Shown here piece by piece: positions 44,457 to 53,621 of a DNA stretch of 64,000 bases. Source of the DNA: Actinomycetospora sp. NBRC 106375 (lineage in GTDB: Bacteria; Actinomycetota; Actinomycetes; Mycobacteriales; Pseudonocardiaceae); contig NZ_BSTS01000001.1 of NCBI RefSeq assembly GCF_030269665.1, positions 656,007 through 720,006 on the forward strand. Direction: 5' to 3'. The notes beneath the pieces were generated by a model. It ran no database searches and had not been told where the DNA came from. It was given only the letters and a program-made list of their open reading frames with translations. The stretch's first letter is position 1; every line of letters begins with the position of its first letter. The translations under genes and the position numbers were made by a program.

Positions 44457-45662
44457 TCAGAGGCGGACGCTGCAGTGGTCGAGCGCCAGCGCGAGCGCCC
44501 CGAGCACCGGCGCGCGCTCGGCCATCTCGGCGGTGACGACCTCGGCGGTGCGGGTGGTGCCGGGCAGCGCGGTGGCCTCGAGCGCGGCGTGCAGCGGCGC
44601 GAGCAGGAGGTCGCCGGCCTGGGCCAGCTCGCCCCCGACGACGATGCGCCGCGGGGTGAGCACCGTGCACAGGCCGGCGAGCGCGGCACCGACGTGGTGG
44701 CCTGTGTCGGCGAGCACCCGGCGCGCCGGGGCGTGGCCCTCGTGGGCGCGGGCGACGACGTCGGCGACGGTCAGCGGGGCGCCCAGCAGCGGCTCGAGCA
44801 TCGCGGTGACCGTGCGCGTGGAGACCACCGTCTCGAGGCACCCGCGGTGCCCGCAGCGGCAGACCGCGGCGAAGCGGTCGCCCGGCTCGACCGCGACGTG
44901 GCCGATCTCGCCCGCCGTCCCGTCGGGTCCCCGGTAGAGCCGCCCCGCCAGCACCATCCCGGCGCCGACACCGTCCGAGAGCTTGAGGAACAGACCGTCG
45001 TCGACGCCCCGCAGCGCGCCCCACCGCTGTTCGGCGAGGGTGCCGAGCGTGGCGTCGTTGTCGACCCACGTCGGTACGCCCAGGTGCTCGGAGACCCGGC
45101 CCGCGACGGGCACGCCCACCCACCCCGGGAGCACGCCGGAGGCCCCCACCGCGCCGGTCGCGTGATCGAGCGGCGCGGGCAGGCCCACCACCGCCCCGCG
45201 CAGCGCGGCCCGGGCGATGCCGGCACGGTCGAGGACGCCGTCGAGCAGGCGGGCGGCGGTCGCGAGCCCGTCGACGACGCCGTGGCCGTCGGGGAGGTCG
45301 GCGCGGGCCTCCGTGCGCTCCGGCGGCGAGGTGTGCCCGGCCGTCGCCGCGGGGTCGGCGACGTCCGCGAGCGCCACCCGCACGTGCCGGTGACCGAAGT
45401 CGATGCCGGCGACCACCCCGGCGCCCCGGACCAGGCGCACGGCCCGCACCCGGCGCCCCGCCCGCACCTCGTCGCCCGCCACGAGCACGCCGGCGGCACC
45501 CAGGTCCCGCACGATGTTGGACACCGTCGCGGGCGCCAGCCCGGTGCTCTCGGCGATCTCCGCCTGCGTCGGCGACCCCTCCGCGCGGACGACGTCGAGC
45601 ACCCGTCGGCGGTTGGCGTCGCGCAGGCCGGTCGGCGAGCCGGGCCGCGACGCCGTGTTCAC
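44457..45662 (-). CDS. ROK family transcriptional repressor (NagC/XylR type)
   Basis: This 401-residue protein has an N-terminal winged-helix (VLDVVRAEGSPTQAEIAEST, APATVSNIVRDL) and a C-terminal ROK domain with VAGIDFGHRHVRVAL, VDNDATLGTLAEQ, GTAGEIGHVAVEP and the Zn motif CRCGHRGCLETVVS. It should bind a sugar or sugar phosphate as inducer. GTG 45662 gives the normal length. It lies directly upstream of the otsB-GH65 operon on the same strand, so local regulation is likely. Confidence 0.9.
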   Translation of the reverse strand: MNTASRPGSPTGLRDANRRRVLDVVRAEGSPTQAEIAESTGLAPATVSNIVRDLGAAGVLVAGDEVRAGRRVRAVRLVRGAGVVAGIDFGHRHVRVALADVADPAATAGHTSPPERTEARADLPDGHGVVDGLATAARLLDGVLDRAGIARAALRGAVVGLPAPLDHATGAVGASGVLPGWVGVPVAGRVSEHLGVPTWVDNDATLGTLAEQRWGALRGVDDGLFLKLSDGVGAGMVLAGRLYRGPDGTAGEIGHVAVEPGDRFAAVCRCGHRGCLETVVSTRTVTAMLEPLLGAPLTVADVVARAHEGHAPARRVLADTGHHVGAALAGLCTVLTPRRIVVGGELAQAGDLLLAPLHAALEATALPGTTRTAEVVTAEMAERAPVLGALALALDHCSVRL

Positions 45663-45769
45663 GAGATGAATCCTAGACCCGCATCGTGTGGTCCCGGTCA
45701 CGCCTGCGCCGAACGGACCACGACAGGAGGCGAACGCGGCATCCGGTCCGCGAAGGCGCACAGAACGGA

Positions 45770-45815
45770 TTGACGCAACTCGCTGGTTGCCATATGTTCG
45801 CAACTCGTCAGTTGC
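45770..45815 (+). promoter_or_regulatory. Promoter with two inverted-repeat operators of the ArsR operon
   Basis: TTGACG (45770-45775), 17-base spacer, TATGTT (45793-45798). Two near-identical 16-bp inverted repeats, GCAACTCGCTGGTTGC (45775-45790) and GCAACTCGTCAGTTGC (45800-45815), lie in the spacer and just past the -10 box, 25 bases apart. Binding would block RNA polymerase. The ArsR protein encoded downstream is the obvious binder. Confidence 0.8.
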
Positions 45816-45833
45816 TACTCGCGAGGAGGCGCC

Positions 45834-46268
45834 GTGGGATTCCCCGACCGCATCGAGCGCACCGTCGAGCTCGCCCACCCGCCGGCCGCGGTCTGGGCCG
45901 CGCTCACGACGCCGGAGGGTCTCGCCGCGTGGCTCGGCGACGAGGCCGCGATCGATCTGCGTCCCGGCGGCGCGGCGACCGTCACGTGGACCGGCGAGGG
46001 CACCACCGCGGAGATCCGCGTGGAGCGCGTCGAGGAGCTCCGCGTCCTCGGGTTCACCTGGCGGGTCGACGGCATGCCGCGCGACGACCCGCGGCGCACC
46101 TACGTCGAGTTCACCCTCGAGCCGACGCCGTCCGGCACCCGGCTGCAGCTCGTCGAGTCGGGCTTCGCCCAGCTGCCCGACGACGGCCACCGCGCCGGCC
46201 ACGCCTCGCACTCCGACGGCTGGACCCACGAGCTCGGCGAGCTCGTCGCCCACCTCGATGCCGCCTGA
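45834..46268 (+). CDS. SRPBCC (AHSA1-like) protein
   Basis: This 144-residue protein starts MGFPDRIERTVELAHPPAAVWAALTTPEGLAAWLG (in part), the AHSA1-type SRPBCC opening, followed by the GTVTW-like strand and FTLEPTPSGTRLQLVESGF. Genes of this type often sit with an ArsR partner and may bind a hydrophobic ligand. GTG 45834 follows GCGAGGAGGCGCC, a good ribosome-binding site. It is first in the operon and overlaps the ArsR gene. Confidence 0.85.
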   Translation: MGFPDRIERTVELAHPPAAVWAALTTPEGLAAWLGDEAAIDLRPGGAATVTWTGEGTTAEIRVERVEELRVLGFTWRVDGMPRDDPRRTYVEFTLEPTPSGTRLQLVESGFAQLPDDGHRAGHASHSDGWTHELGELVAHLDAA

Positions 46269-46641
46269 CGGGCAGCCCGACGAGCTCGAGGCCGTCGCCG
46301 AACAGGTCTTCGTCGCCCTCGCCGACCCGACCCGCCGCGCCCTGCTGGCGGCCCTCGCCGCCGGCGGGCCCGCCACGGCCACCGATCTCGCCGAGCGCCT
46401 CCCGATCTCCCGCCAGGCGATCGCCAAGCACCTGACCCTCCTCGGCGACGCGGGCCTCGTCGTCGCCGAGCCCGGCGAACGGCGCCGCGTCCGGTTCCGC
46501 CTCCGGTCCGCGCCCATGCGCGTGGCCCAGCGTTTCCTCGCCGCCCTCGCCCACGACTGGGACGACCGGCTCGACGGCCTCGTCGCCCACCTCGACCAGA
46601 CCCACCCACCCCCTCCGACCGACAGAGGAGAAGACCGATGA
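46258..46641 (+). CDS. ArsR family transcriptional regulator (SdpR type)
   Basis: This 127-residue winged-helix protein contains VFVALADPTRRALLAALAAG, ATDLAERLPISRQAIAKHLTLLGDAGLV with the recognition helix, and GERRRVRFRL. No metal-binding cysteine motif is visible, so it is probably the non-metal SdpR type. It overlaps the SRPBCC gene by 11 bases and the DUF899 gene by four. Twin operators in the operon promoter suggest autorepression. Confidence 0.9.
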   Translation: MPPDGQPDELEAVAEQVFVALADPTRRALLAALAAGGPATATDLAERLPISRQAIAKHLTLLGDAGLVVAEPGERRRVRFRLRSAPMRVAQRFLAALAHDWDDRLDGLVAHLDQTHPPPPTDRGEDR

Positions 46642-47363
46642 CCACCGACCTGCACTCCCCCGCCCTGCCGCCCATCGTCGACCGCGCGGCGTACCAGCAG
46701 CAGCGCGACGCCCTGCTGCTCCGCGAGAAGGCGCACACCCACGAGGGCGACGCGATCGCGGCCGCCCGTCGCCGGCTGCCGATGGTGGAGGTGGACGCCG
46801 CCGCCCCGCTCACGGGCGCGGACGGCCCGACGACGCTGCTGGCGGCCTTCGAGGGCCGGAGCCGACTCGTCGCCTACGTGCACATGTGGCACGCGGGGCA
46901 CCCGGCCGCCGACCAGTGCCCGGGGTGCACCTACTACACCTCCCAGGTCCGCGAGCTGGCCTACCTCCACGCCCGCGGCGTCACCTACGCGACCTTCTGC
47001 CAGGGCCCCTACGCCGACAGCGTGGCGTACCACGACTTCCTCGGCCTCGAGAGCCCCTGGTACGCGCTGGACGCCGCCGGGCAGGAGGCCCTCGGGCTCG
47101 ACGGCGGCTTCGCGCTGCTGTGCCTCGTGCGCGACGGCGACCGCGTCTTCGAGACCTACCGGACCCGGGGCCGCGGCGTCGAGGTCATGTCGCCGACCTA
47201 CGGGCTGCTGGACATGACCGTGTACGGGCGCGGCGAGCCGTGGGAGGACTCCCCCGCCGGCTGGCCCCAGCCCCTCGTCGTCGACGGTGGCGACCTGCGG
47301 GTCGACGGCCGCCCGGCCGCCCAGTGGCCCCGGATCGCGGCCGGGCACACCCCGGCCCCCTGA
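46638..47363 (+). CDS. DUF899 thioredoxin-like protein
   Basis: This 241-residue protein shows the DUF899 pattern: LPPIVDRAAYQQQRDALLLREKAHTHEGDAIAAARRRLPMVEV (in part), AAFEGRSRLVAYVHMWHAG, the CPGCTYYTSQV motif, YATFCQGPYADSVAYHDFLG and SPTYGLLDMTVYGRG. The fold is thioredoxin/peroxiredoxin-like; the two cysteines of CPGC could be redox-active. Function unknown. Last gene of the ArsR operon (ATGA overlap). Confidence 0.85.
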   Translation: MTTDLHSPALPPIVDRAAYQQQRDALLLREKAHTHEGDAIAAARRRLPMVEVDAAAPLTGADGPTTLLAAFEGRSRLVAYVHMWHAGHPAADQCPGCTYYTSQVRELAYLHARGVTYATFCQGPYADSVAYHDFLGLESPWYALDAAGQEALGLDGGFALLCLVRDGDRVFETYRTRGRGVEVMSPTYGLLDMTVYGRGEPWEDSPAGWPQPLVVDGGDLRVDGRPAAQWPRIAAGHTPAP

Positions 47364-47365
47364 CG

Positions 47366-47788
47366 TCAGGCCAGCCCGAGCGGGCGCAGCAGGCCGATCA
47401 CGTCGACCTGGCTCCACATCTCGGCGATGCGGGCGTCCTGGACCCGGTACATGTTGATCCCGGACAGCACCAGGGTCTTGCCCGTCGGCGCCACGCCGAA
47501 GAGCTCGCCGCGGTGGATGCCCGAGGCGGTGAAGCGCTCGACGACGTGATCGCCCTCGGCGAGGAGCAGCTCGAGGTCGCTGTGCCAGTCCGGGGCCGCG
47601 GCACGGATCGTGGTGCCCATCGCGCGCAGGCCCTCGCGCCCGTCCGGCATGTCGGTGAACGGTGGCGGGGCGTGGTGCACGAGGTCCGGCGCGAGGTACC
47701 GGTCCACGGCGTCGGTGTCCCCGTGCGTGAACAGCTCCTGGATGAAGGTGTCGACGAGCTTCTTGCTGCGTTCGGTGTCGGTGTCCAT
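47366..47788 (-). CDS. SnoaL-like ester cyclase / NTF2-fold protein
   Basis: This 140-residue protein has the SnoaL-like pattern: DTFIQELFTHGDTDAVDRYLAPDLVHHAP, TTIRAAAPDWHSDLELLLAEGDHVVERF, HRGELFGVAPTGKTLVLSGINMYRVQDARIAEMW (all quoted in part). Members cyclise polyketides or bind small ligands; no polyketide genes are near. It is divergent from the LuxR-type gene with only 66 bases between, so the regulator may control it. Confidence 0.82.
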   Translation of the reverse strand: MDTDTERSKKLVDTFIQELFTHGDTDAVDRYLAPDLVHHAPPPFTDMPDGREGLRAMGTTIRAAAPDWHSDLELLLAEGDHVVERFTASGIHRGELFGVAPTGKTLVLSGINMYRVQDARIAEMWSQVDVIGLLRPLGLA

Positions 47789-47854
47789 GACACCGAGGCT
47801 CGGGCTCGCGGCGTCGGGGTTCCATCCCAACTCCGTGGGAGTGACACTGCCCGG

Positions 47855-48916
47855 ATGGGGGTGCGGGCTGCGGCCCGGCACGAGCAGGACGTGGTCCGGG
47901 CCTGTCACCGCGGGCGCGACGTCGAGGGCGTCCGGCGCGAGGTGCTGTCCGCGCTCCGGCGGGTGATGACGATCGACGCCGCGTTCTTCGCCACCGCGGA
48001 CCCCGAGACGCTGCTGTTCACCGGCGCCATGGCCGACGACCCGCTCGCGGCGGCCCAGGGCCTGTTCCTCGACAACGAGTTCTCCGGCGCCGACGTCAAC
48101 ACGTTCACCGCACTCGTGGCCGCCCCGGGCCACGTCGCGACCCTCGACCAGGCGACCCGCCGCGAACGGTCCACGAGCCCGCGGTACCGGGAGATCATGG
48201 CGCCGATGGGCCTCGGCGACGAGCTGCGCGCCGCGCTGGTCGTCGACGACCGCTGCTGGGGCTACCTCTGCCTCCACCGCGAGGACGGCGCGCGCGGCTT
48301 CGAGCCCGCGGACGCGACGCTGCTCTCGCGCGTGGCCCCGCACGTCGCCGAGGCCCTGCGCCGCGCGGCCCTCCTCCACGGCGCGACCCTCCTCGCCGCC
48401 GACACCGGACCGGGCGTCGTCCTGCTCGACGACCACCTCGAGCTGGTGGCGGCGACCCCGCGCGCCGACGAGCTCATGGGCGTGGTCGCCGAGGCCCGGC
48501 CGCCCGGCCTCCCGGTGCCCGCGCCCGTGCACACCGCCGCGGCCGCGCTCCTCGCCCTCGAGCGGGGCACCGGCACGCTGCCGCCCCGCGCGCGGGCCCG
48601 CGCCCGCGGCGGCGGTTGGCTGCACGTCCACGCCGCGCGCCTGCAGGGCGGCGGCGCGGCCCCGATCGCCGTGGTGATCGAGCACGCCGACGCGCACGCC
48701 ACCGCCCCGCTGCTCCTCGCGGCCCACGGTCTGACCCCGCGCGAGACCGACGTCGCGCGCCTCGTGCTCCGCGGCGTCCCCACCGCCGGGATCGTCGACG
48801 CGCTCCACATCTCCCCCCACACCGTCCAGGACCATCTCAAGGCGGTGTTCGACAAGGTCGGCGTCCGCTCCCGCCGCGAGCTCATGGGCCGTCTCCTCGC
48901 GACCGCTCCGCACTGA
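47855..48916 (+). CDS. LuxR family transcriptional regulator with GAF-like sensor
   Basis: This 353-residue protein has an N-terminal GAF/PAS-like region (VMTIDAAFFATADPETL, PMGLGDELRAALVVDDRCWGYL) and a C-terminal LuxR helix-turn-helix LTPRETDVARLVLRG...HISPHTVQDHLKAVFDKVG. The start is uncertain (ATG 47855 or the GTG six bases later). Divergent from the SnoaL-like gene, which it probably regulates. Ligand unknown. Confidence 0.85.
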   Translation: MGVRAAARHEQDVVRACHRGRDVEGVRREVLSALRRVMTIDAAFFATADPETLLFTGAMADDPLAAAQGLFLDNEFSGADVNTFTALVAAPGHVATLDQATRRERSTSPRYREIMAPMGLGDELRAALVVDDRCWGYLCLHREDGARGFEPADATLLSRVAPHVAEALRRAALLHGATLLAADTGPGVVLLDDHLELVAATPRADELMGVVAEARPPGLPVPAPVHTAAAALLALERGTGTLPPRARARARGGGWLHVHAARLQGGGAAPIAVVIEHADAHATAPLLLAAHGLTPRETDVARLVLRGVPTAGIVDALHISPHTVQDHLKAVFDKVGVRSRRELMGRLLATAPH

Positions 48917-48937
48917 GCCGCACCGTCCCCCGGAACC

Positions 48938-49390
48938 TCACGCCGGCCCGCCGAACACCCGCGGCGCGCGCGGCCGGCGCCGGTACCGGCCGCGCATGTC
49001 CGGGAGAACGCGCCAGAGACGCCGGTCGACGCGCGCGAGCAGGACGGCGAGGCTCTCCACGATGTGCTCGACGCTGTGCCCGGGCTCCGCGCCGAACCTG
49101 GCGATCTGCCAGCCACCCGCGATGAGGTGCCCGGCCCGGGCGAGCGACTCGTCCTTGCCGCGGTCGACGAGCACACCGGCACGCGTGGCGGGCCAGGCGA
49201 GATCCAGCGCGTCCCCCCCGGCGACCATGGGCGGCGGGAGCCGGGCCAACAGCACCCCGAGCCGCACCCGCGTGCGTCGCGGCGTGTCCGACCAGGGATC
49301 CAGCAGCGCGGCGGCCGCGCGCACCCGCGCCACCCCGCGCTCGCCGGTGTGCCGGTCGGCCAGGGCGACGAGCTCCCGTGCGCCCGGGTC
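48938..49390 (-). pseudogene. DUF559-like (AbiEi C-terminal) endonuclease remnant
   Basis: The frame encodes a C-terminal piece resembling the DUF559/Vsr-like domain found after AbiEi-type regulators in actinobacteria: RAAAALLDPWSDTPRRTRVRLGVL, DALDLAWPATRAGVLVD, HLIAGGWQIARFG. The N-terminal half is missing, and the frame runs without a convincing start into the patA gene (a GTG at 49333 is possible). Catalytic acidic residues look poorly conserved. It marks the right edge of the inserted region. Confidence 0.45.
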
Positions 49391-50315
49391 AGTCCTGGTC
49401 GTGCCAGACGCGCTGGAGCATGTGCCAGTCGGCGGGGTGCTCGGCGATGTCGGCGGCGAAGACGTCGGCGACGCGCTGGGTCGCCGCGGGCACGGCCGCA
49501 CGGTCGGGGACGTCGACCGGCGGGTGGATGCGGAAGCCCCAGCCCTCCTCGCCGGTGTCGGGGTCCTCGGTGAACCACAGGCCCACCGGTAGCAGCGCGG
49601 CGCCGGTGGCCGCGGCGAGGGACGCGGGGCCGGGGGGCATCGAGGACGGCGCACCGAAGAACGTGACGGGCACCCCGTGGGCCGAGAGGTCCCGGTCGGC
49701 GACCAGGCACACGACGCGACCCTCGCGCAGGGCGCGCACGAGCCCGCGCACCGGCGAGTCGCCGCCCGTCATCGGCAGGATCTCCATGCCGAGCGACTCC
49801 CGGTAGGCCACGAAGCGCTCGTAGAGCGACTCCGGGCGCAGGCGCTCGGCGACGGTGGTGAAGCGGCCGGAGTGCGCGACGAGCCAGAGCCCGGCCATGT
49901 CCCAGTTGCCGGAGTGGGTCAGGGCCACGATCGCGCCGCGGCCCGTCGCGAGGGCGGCGTCGAGGTGCTCCTGGCCCTCCACGTGGGGTCGGCGCACCAG
50001 CGCGTCGTGGTCCATCGCGGGCAGGCGGAAGGCCTCGCGCCAGTAGCGCGCGTACGACCGTAGGCCGGCCGCGGTCAGGGCGTCGAGCTCGGCGTCGTCG
50101 GCATCGGTCCGGACGCGGGCCAGGTTGGCGCGCAGGCGGCGGACACCCTTGCCACCACGGCGGGCGGCGAGGTCGGCGCCCCGGGCGAAGGCCCAGCGCG
50201 CCGCCGGCTCGGGCACGGCGCGCACGAGCCGCCAGCCCGCGGCGTAGCCGAGCTCGCTCGCCCGCTCCCCCAGCGACTCCCCCGCCGACTCCCCCGACGG
50301 CGCCGTGGTCGTCAC
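49389..50315 (-). CDS. patA: Phosphatidylinositol mannoside acyltransferase
   Basis: This 308-residue HtrB-like acyltransferase puts a fatty acid on the mannose of PIM1/PIM2 at the inner membrane face. The catalytic HSGNWD motif (THSGNWDMAGLWLV), RLRPESLYERFVAYRESLG, GRVVCLVADRDLSAHGVPVTFFG and the C-terminal DIAEHPADWHMLQRVW are typical. GTG 50315 overlaps the pgsA stop (GTGA). In mycobacteria pimA follows directly; here it is 12 kb away. Confidence 0.93.
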   Translation of the reverse strand: MTTTAPSGESAGESLGERASELGYAAGWRLVRAVPEPAARWAFARGADLAARRGGKGVRRLRANLARVRTDADDAELDALTAAGLRSYARYWREAFRLPAMDHDALVRRPHVEGQEHLDAALATGRGAIVALTHSGNWDMAGLWLVAHSGRFTTVAERLRPESLYERFVAYRESLGMEILPMTGGDSPVRGLVRALREGRVVCLVADRDLSAHGVPVTFFGAPSSMPPGPASLAAATGAALLPVGLWFTEDPDTGEEGWGFRIHPPVDVPDRAAVPAATQRVADVFAADIAEHPADWHMLQRVWHDQD

Positions 50316-50974
50316 CCGGCGGCCTCCGGGTGGTCGGTCGGCGCCGGTGCGGTGACGCCCGTCGCCGCGCCGTACTGGTCGCGGGCGCTGCGCCACACCG
50401 CCAGGACGCGCTGACCGACCGTGATGACCGAGCCGACGGTGAGCAGCCACAGCGCGACGTCGAGGGCGTAGGGCACGCCCAGGCCGGTGAGACCGCAGCC
50501 GGCGAGACCGAGGATGAGGCGCTCGGCGCGCTCGACGAGCCCGCCGTCGGCGCGCAGCCCCGCGGCCTCGGCGCGCGCCTTGATGTAGGAGATCAGCTGG
50601 CCGGTGACGAGGCAGGTCAGGGCGAGGGCGGCGAGCAGGGGGCGGTCCGCCGTGAACGCCCACCACGCGATGCCGGCGAACACGGCGCCGTCGACGAGGC
50701 GGTCGCCGACGGAGTCGAGCACCCCGCCGAACGGGCTCGACACCCCGCGCGCGCGGGCCATCGCCCCGTCGAGCACGTCGAGCATCGCGAAGGCCCAGAC
50801 CACCAGCGACGCGGCGAAGAGGTGCCCGGTCGGGATGAGCAGCAGCGCGGAGGCCGTGGACGCGACGGTCCCCACGATCGTGACGAAGTCCGGGTGCACG
50901 CCGCGGCGCACCAGCCACCCCGCGGTCGGCTCGATGCCGCCCTTCATCGCGGCCCGGGCCCACTCGTTGATCAT
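50312..50974 (-). CDS. pgsA: CDP-alcohol phosphatidyltransferase (phosphatidylinositol phosphate synthase type)
   Basis: This 220-residue integral membrane protein has the CDP-alcohol motif DGAMARARG...GGVLDSVGD (DG-x2-AR-x8-G-x3-D-x3-D) after the second helix and about six hydrophobic segments. By its position between HIT and patA it is the PI(P) synthase homologue of mycobacterial pgsA1, making the lipid anchor for PIMs. ATG 50974 overlaps the HIT stop (ATGA). Confidence 0.9.
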   Translation of the reverse strand: MINEWARAAMKGGIEPTAGWLVRRGVHPDFVTIVGTVASTASALLLIPTGHLFAASLVVWAFAMLDVLDGAMARARGVSSPFGGVLDSVGDRLVDGAVFAGIAWWAFTADRPLLAALALTCLVTGQLISYIKARAEAAGLRADGGLVERAERLILGLAGCGLTGLGVPYALDVALWLLTVGSVITVGQRVLAVWRSARDQYGAATGVTAPAPTDHPEAAG

Positions 50975-51525
50975 GAAGGCCACGCCCGCGCGAGCCGGCT
51001 CCGGGTCTCCGCCAGCAGCTGCGGGATCACCTTGGTCTGGCCGACGACGGTGATGAAGTTGGCGTCGCCGCCCCAGCGGGGCACGACGTGCTGGTGCAGG
51101 TGGTCGGCGAGCGAGCCGCCCGCGACGTGCCCGAGGTTGATCCCGACGTTGAACCCGTGCGGCGCGGCCACCGACCGCAGCGCGCGCAGCGCCTGCTGGG
51201 TGACCGCGACGAGCTCGGCGGACTCCTCGGCGTCGAGCTCGTCGAGCCCGGCGACGTGCCGGTAGGGCACGACCATGAGGTGGCCCGGGTTGTACGGGTG
51301 CAGGTTGAGCACCGCGTACATGCGCTCCCCGCGGTGCAGCAGCAGGCCGTCGGAGTCGTCGAGGGTCGGGATGCGGCACAGCGGGCACTTCCCGGACTCC
51401 TCGCCGGTGTCCGTCTCGCCCGCGATGTAGGCCATCCGGTGCGGCGCCCAGAGACGCCGGAAGCCGTCGGGGGTACCGGCACCCCAGAGCTCGTCGAGGT
51501 CCCCCGGCGCTGACTCCTCGGACAT
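50971..51525 (-). CDS. HIT domain protein (histidine-triad nucleotide hydrolase)
   Basis: This 184-residue protein has the histidine triad HLHQHVVPRW near residue 140, and upstream KCPLCRIPTLDDSDGLLLHRG with a Zn-type CxxC, NLHPYNPGHLMVVPYRHVA and HGFNVGINLGHVAGGSL. Homologues in this cluster hydrolyse AP4A-like or adenylated nucleotides. ATG 51525 touches the thrS stop (TGATG). Order thrS-HIT-pgsA-patA is conserved in mycobacteria. Confidence 0.92.
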   Translation of the reverse strand: MSEESAPGDLDELWGAGTPDGFRRLWAPHRMAYIAGETDTGEESGKCPLCRIPTLDDSDGLLLHRGERMYAVLNLHPYNPGHLMVVPYRHVAGLDELDAEESAELVAVTQQALRALRSVAAPHGFNVGINLGHVAGGSLADHLHQHVVPRWGGDANFITVVGQTKVIPQLLAETRSRLARAWPS

Positions 51526-53582
51526 CAGGGCGTGAACACGTCCGCGTCCGGAGAGGCGTTCTCGCGGCGGCGGACCCAGTCGACCAGCGCCGCGACGGCG
51601 TCGTCGACGGGCACGCCGTTGCGCTGCGACCCGTCCCGGAACCGGAACGACACCGCCCCGGCGTCGGCGTCCTTGCCCCCGGCGAGCAGCAGGAACGGCA
51701 CCTTCTGCAGGGTGTGGTTCCGGATCTTCTTCTGCATGCGGTCGTCGGAGTCGTCGACCTCGACGCGCAGGCCCTCGGCCCGCAGCCGCGCGGCGACGTC
51801 CGCGACGTACGACGCCTGGTCGCCGGAGACCGGGATGCCGACGACCTGGACCGGCGCGAGCCAGGCCGGGAACGCGCCTGCGTAGTGCTCGGTGAGCACC
51901 CCGAAGAAGCGCTCGATCGAGCCGAACAGCGCCCGGTGGATCATGACCGGCCGCTGGCGGGACCCGTCCGGCGCCGTGTACTCGAGCTCGAACCGGTCGG
52001 GGAGCATGAGGTCGACCTGGATGGTCGACATCTGCCACGTGCGCCCGATCGCGTCCTTGGCCTGCACCGAGATCTTCGGCGCGTAGAACGCCGCGCCGCC
52101 GGGGTCGAGCACGAGGTCGAGCCCGGCGCCCTCGGCGACCTCGCGCAGGACCTCGGTCGCCTCCTCCCACGACTCGTCGGAGCCGATGGACTTCTCCGGG
52201 TTGCGGGTGGAGAGCTCGAGGTAGAAGTCGTCGAGGCCGTAGTCGCGCAGCAGGTCGAGCACGAACTGCAGCAGCGAGGCGATCTCGCCGCGCATCTGCT
52301 CGCGCGTGCAGTAGATGTGCGCGTCGTCCTGGGTGAAGCCACGGGCCCGGGTCAGGCCGTGGACCACGCCGGACTTCTCGTACCGGTAGACCGTGCCGAA
52401 CTCGAAGAGCCGCAGCGGCAGCTCCCGGTAGGACCGCCCGCGCGACCGGTAGATCAGGTTGTGCATCGGGCAGTTCATCGGCTTGAGGTAGTAGTCGATG
52501 GCCGGGCGCTTGACCGTCCCGTCCTCGGCCCGCTCCTCGTCGAGCTCCATCGGCGGGTACATGCCGTCCGCGTACCACTGCAGGTGGCCCGAGATCTCGA
52601 AGAGATGACCCTTGGTGGCGTGCGGGGTGTTGACGAACTCGTAGCCCGCCTCGGCGTGCCGCTGCCGGCTGTAGTCCTCGAGCTCCTTGCGGATGATCCC
52701 GCCCTTGGGGTGGAACACCGGGAGCCCGGAGCCGATCTCGTCGGGGAAGCTGAACAGGTCGAGCTCCGCGCCGAGGCGGCGGTGGTCGCGCCGCTCGGCC
52801 TCGGCGACCCGCTCCAGGTAGGCGTCCTGCGCCTCCGCCGACTCCCACGCCGTGCCGTAGATGCGCTGGAGCGCGGCGTTGCGCTGGTCGCCGCGCCAGT
52901 AGGCCGCCGACGAGCGCAGCAGACGGAAGGCCGGGATGTAGCCGGTGGTCGGGATGTGCGGCCCGCGGCACAGGTCGCCCCAGACGCGCTCGCCCGTGTG
53001 GGCGTGCACGTTGTCGTAGGCCGTCAGGTCGCCCTCGCCGACCTCCATGATCTCGGCGTCGTTCTCGGCGCCGGCGCCCTTGAGGTCGACCAGCTCCAGC
53101 TTGAACGGCTCGGCGGCCAGCTCCTCGCGGGCGGCGTCGAGGGAGGCGTACTCGCGGCGCACGAAGCGCTGCTTCGCCTTGACGATCTTGCGCATCGCCT
53201 TCTCGAGGGCCTCGAGGTCCTCGGGCGTGAACGGGCGCTCGACCGCGAAGTCGTAGTAGAAGCCGTCGGTGATCGGCGGGCCGATGCCGAGCTTGGCCTC
53301 GGGGAAGAGCTGCTGCACCGCCTGGGCGAGGACGTGCGCCGCCGAGTGGCGGATCACGGCGCGCCCGTCGTCCGTGTCGGCGGCGACCGGCTGGATCTCG
53401 GTGTCGGCGTCGGGGGTCCAGGAGAGGTCCCGGAGCGCGCCGTCGGCGTCGCGGACCACGACCACGGCCTGCGGGCCGGACGACGGGAGCCCCGCCCCGC
53501 GCACCGCCTGCCCGGCGGTGGTGCCGGCCGTCACCCGAACGCTGTCGAGGACGGCGGGCTGGGGCGCGGCGAGCGAGGACAC
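51525..53582 (-). CDS. thrS: Threonyl-tRNA synthetase
   Basis: This 685-residue class II synthetase charges tRNA-Thr. Domains: N-terminal TGS ([15 protein letters not shown]), the editing domain with [14 protein letters not shown], and the catalytic core with Zn ligands ([29 protein letters not shown]), class II motif regions and the C-terminal anticodon-binding domain ([17 protein letters not shown]). The start is GTG after GGGAGAAT. It heads the HIT-pgsA-patA unit. Confidence 0.97.
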   Translation of the reverse strand: MSSLAAPQPAVLDSVRVTAGTTAGQAVRGAGLPSSGPQAVVVVRDADGALRDLSWTPDADTEIQPVAADTDDGRAVIRHSAAHVLAQAVQQLFPEAKLGIGPPITDGFYYDFAVERPFTPEDLEALEKAMRKIVKAKQRFVRREYASLDAAREELAAEPFKLELVDLKGAGAENDAEIMEVGEGDLTAYDNVHAHTGERVWGDLCRGPHIPTTGYIPAFRLLRSSAAYWRGDQRNAALQRIYGTAWESAEAQDAYLERVAEAERRDHRRLGAELDLFSFPDEIGSGLPVFHPKGGIIRKELEDYSRQRHAEAGYEFVNTPHATKGHLFEISGHLQWYADGMYPPMELDEERAEDGTVKRPAIDYYLKPMNCPMHNLIYRSRGRSYRELPLRLFEFGTVYRYEKSGVVHGLTRARGFTQDDAHIYCTREQMRGEIASLLQFVLDLLRDYGLDDFYLELSTRNPEKSIGSDESWEEATEVLREVAEGAGLDLVLDPGGAAFYAPKISVQAKDAIGRTWQMSTIQVDLMLPDRFELEYTAPDGSRQRPVMIHRALFGSIERFFGVLTEHYAGAFPAWLAPVQVVGIPVSGDQASYVADVAARLRAEGLRVEVDDSDDRMQKKIRNHTLQKVPFLLLAGGKDADAGAVSFRFRDGSQRNGVPVDDAVAALVDWVRRRENASPDADVFTP

Positions 53583-53621
53583 GACGGATTCTCCCGGGGT
53601 CGAGCAGTGGACACCACGAGC

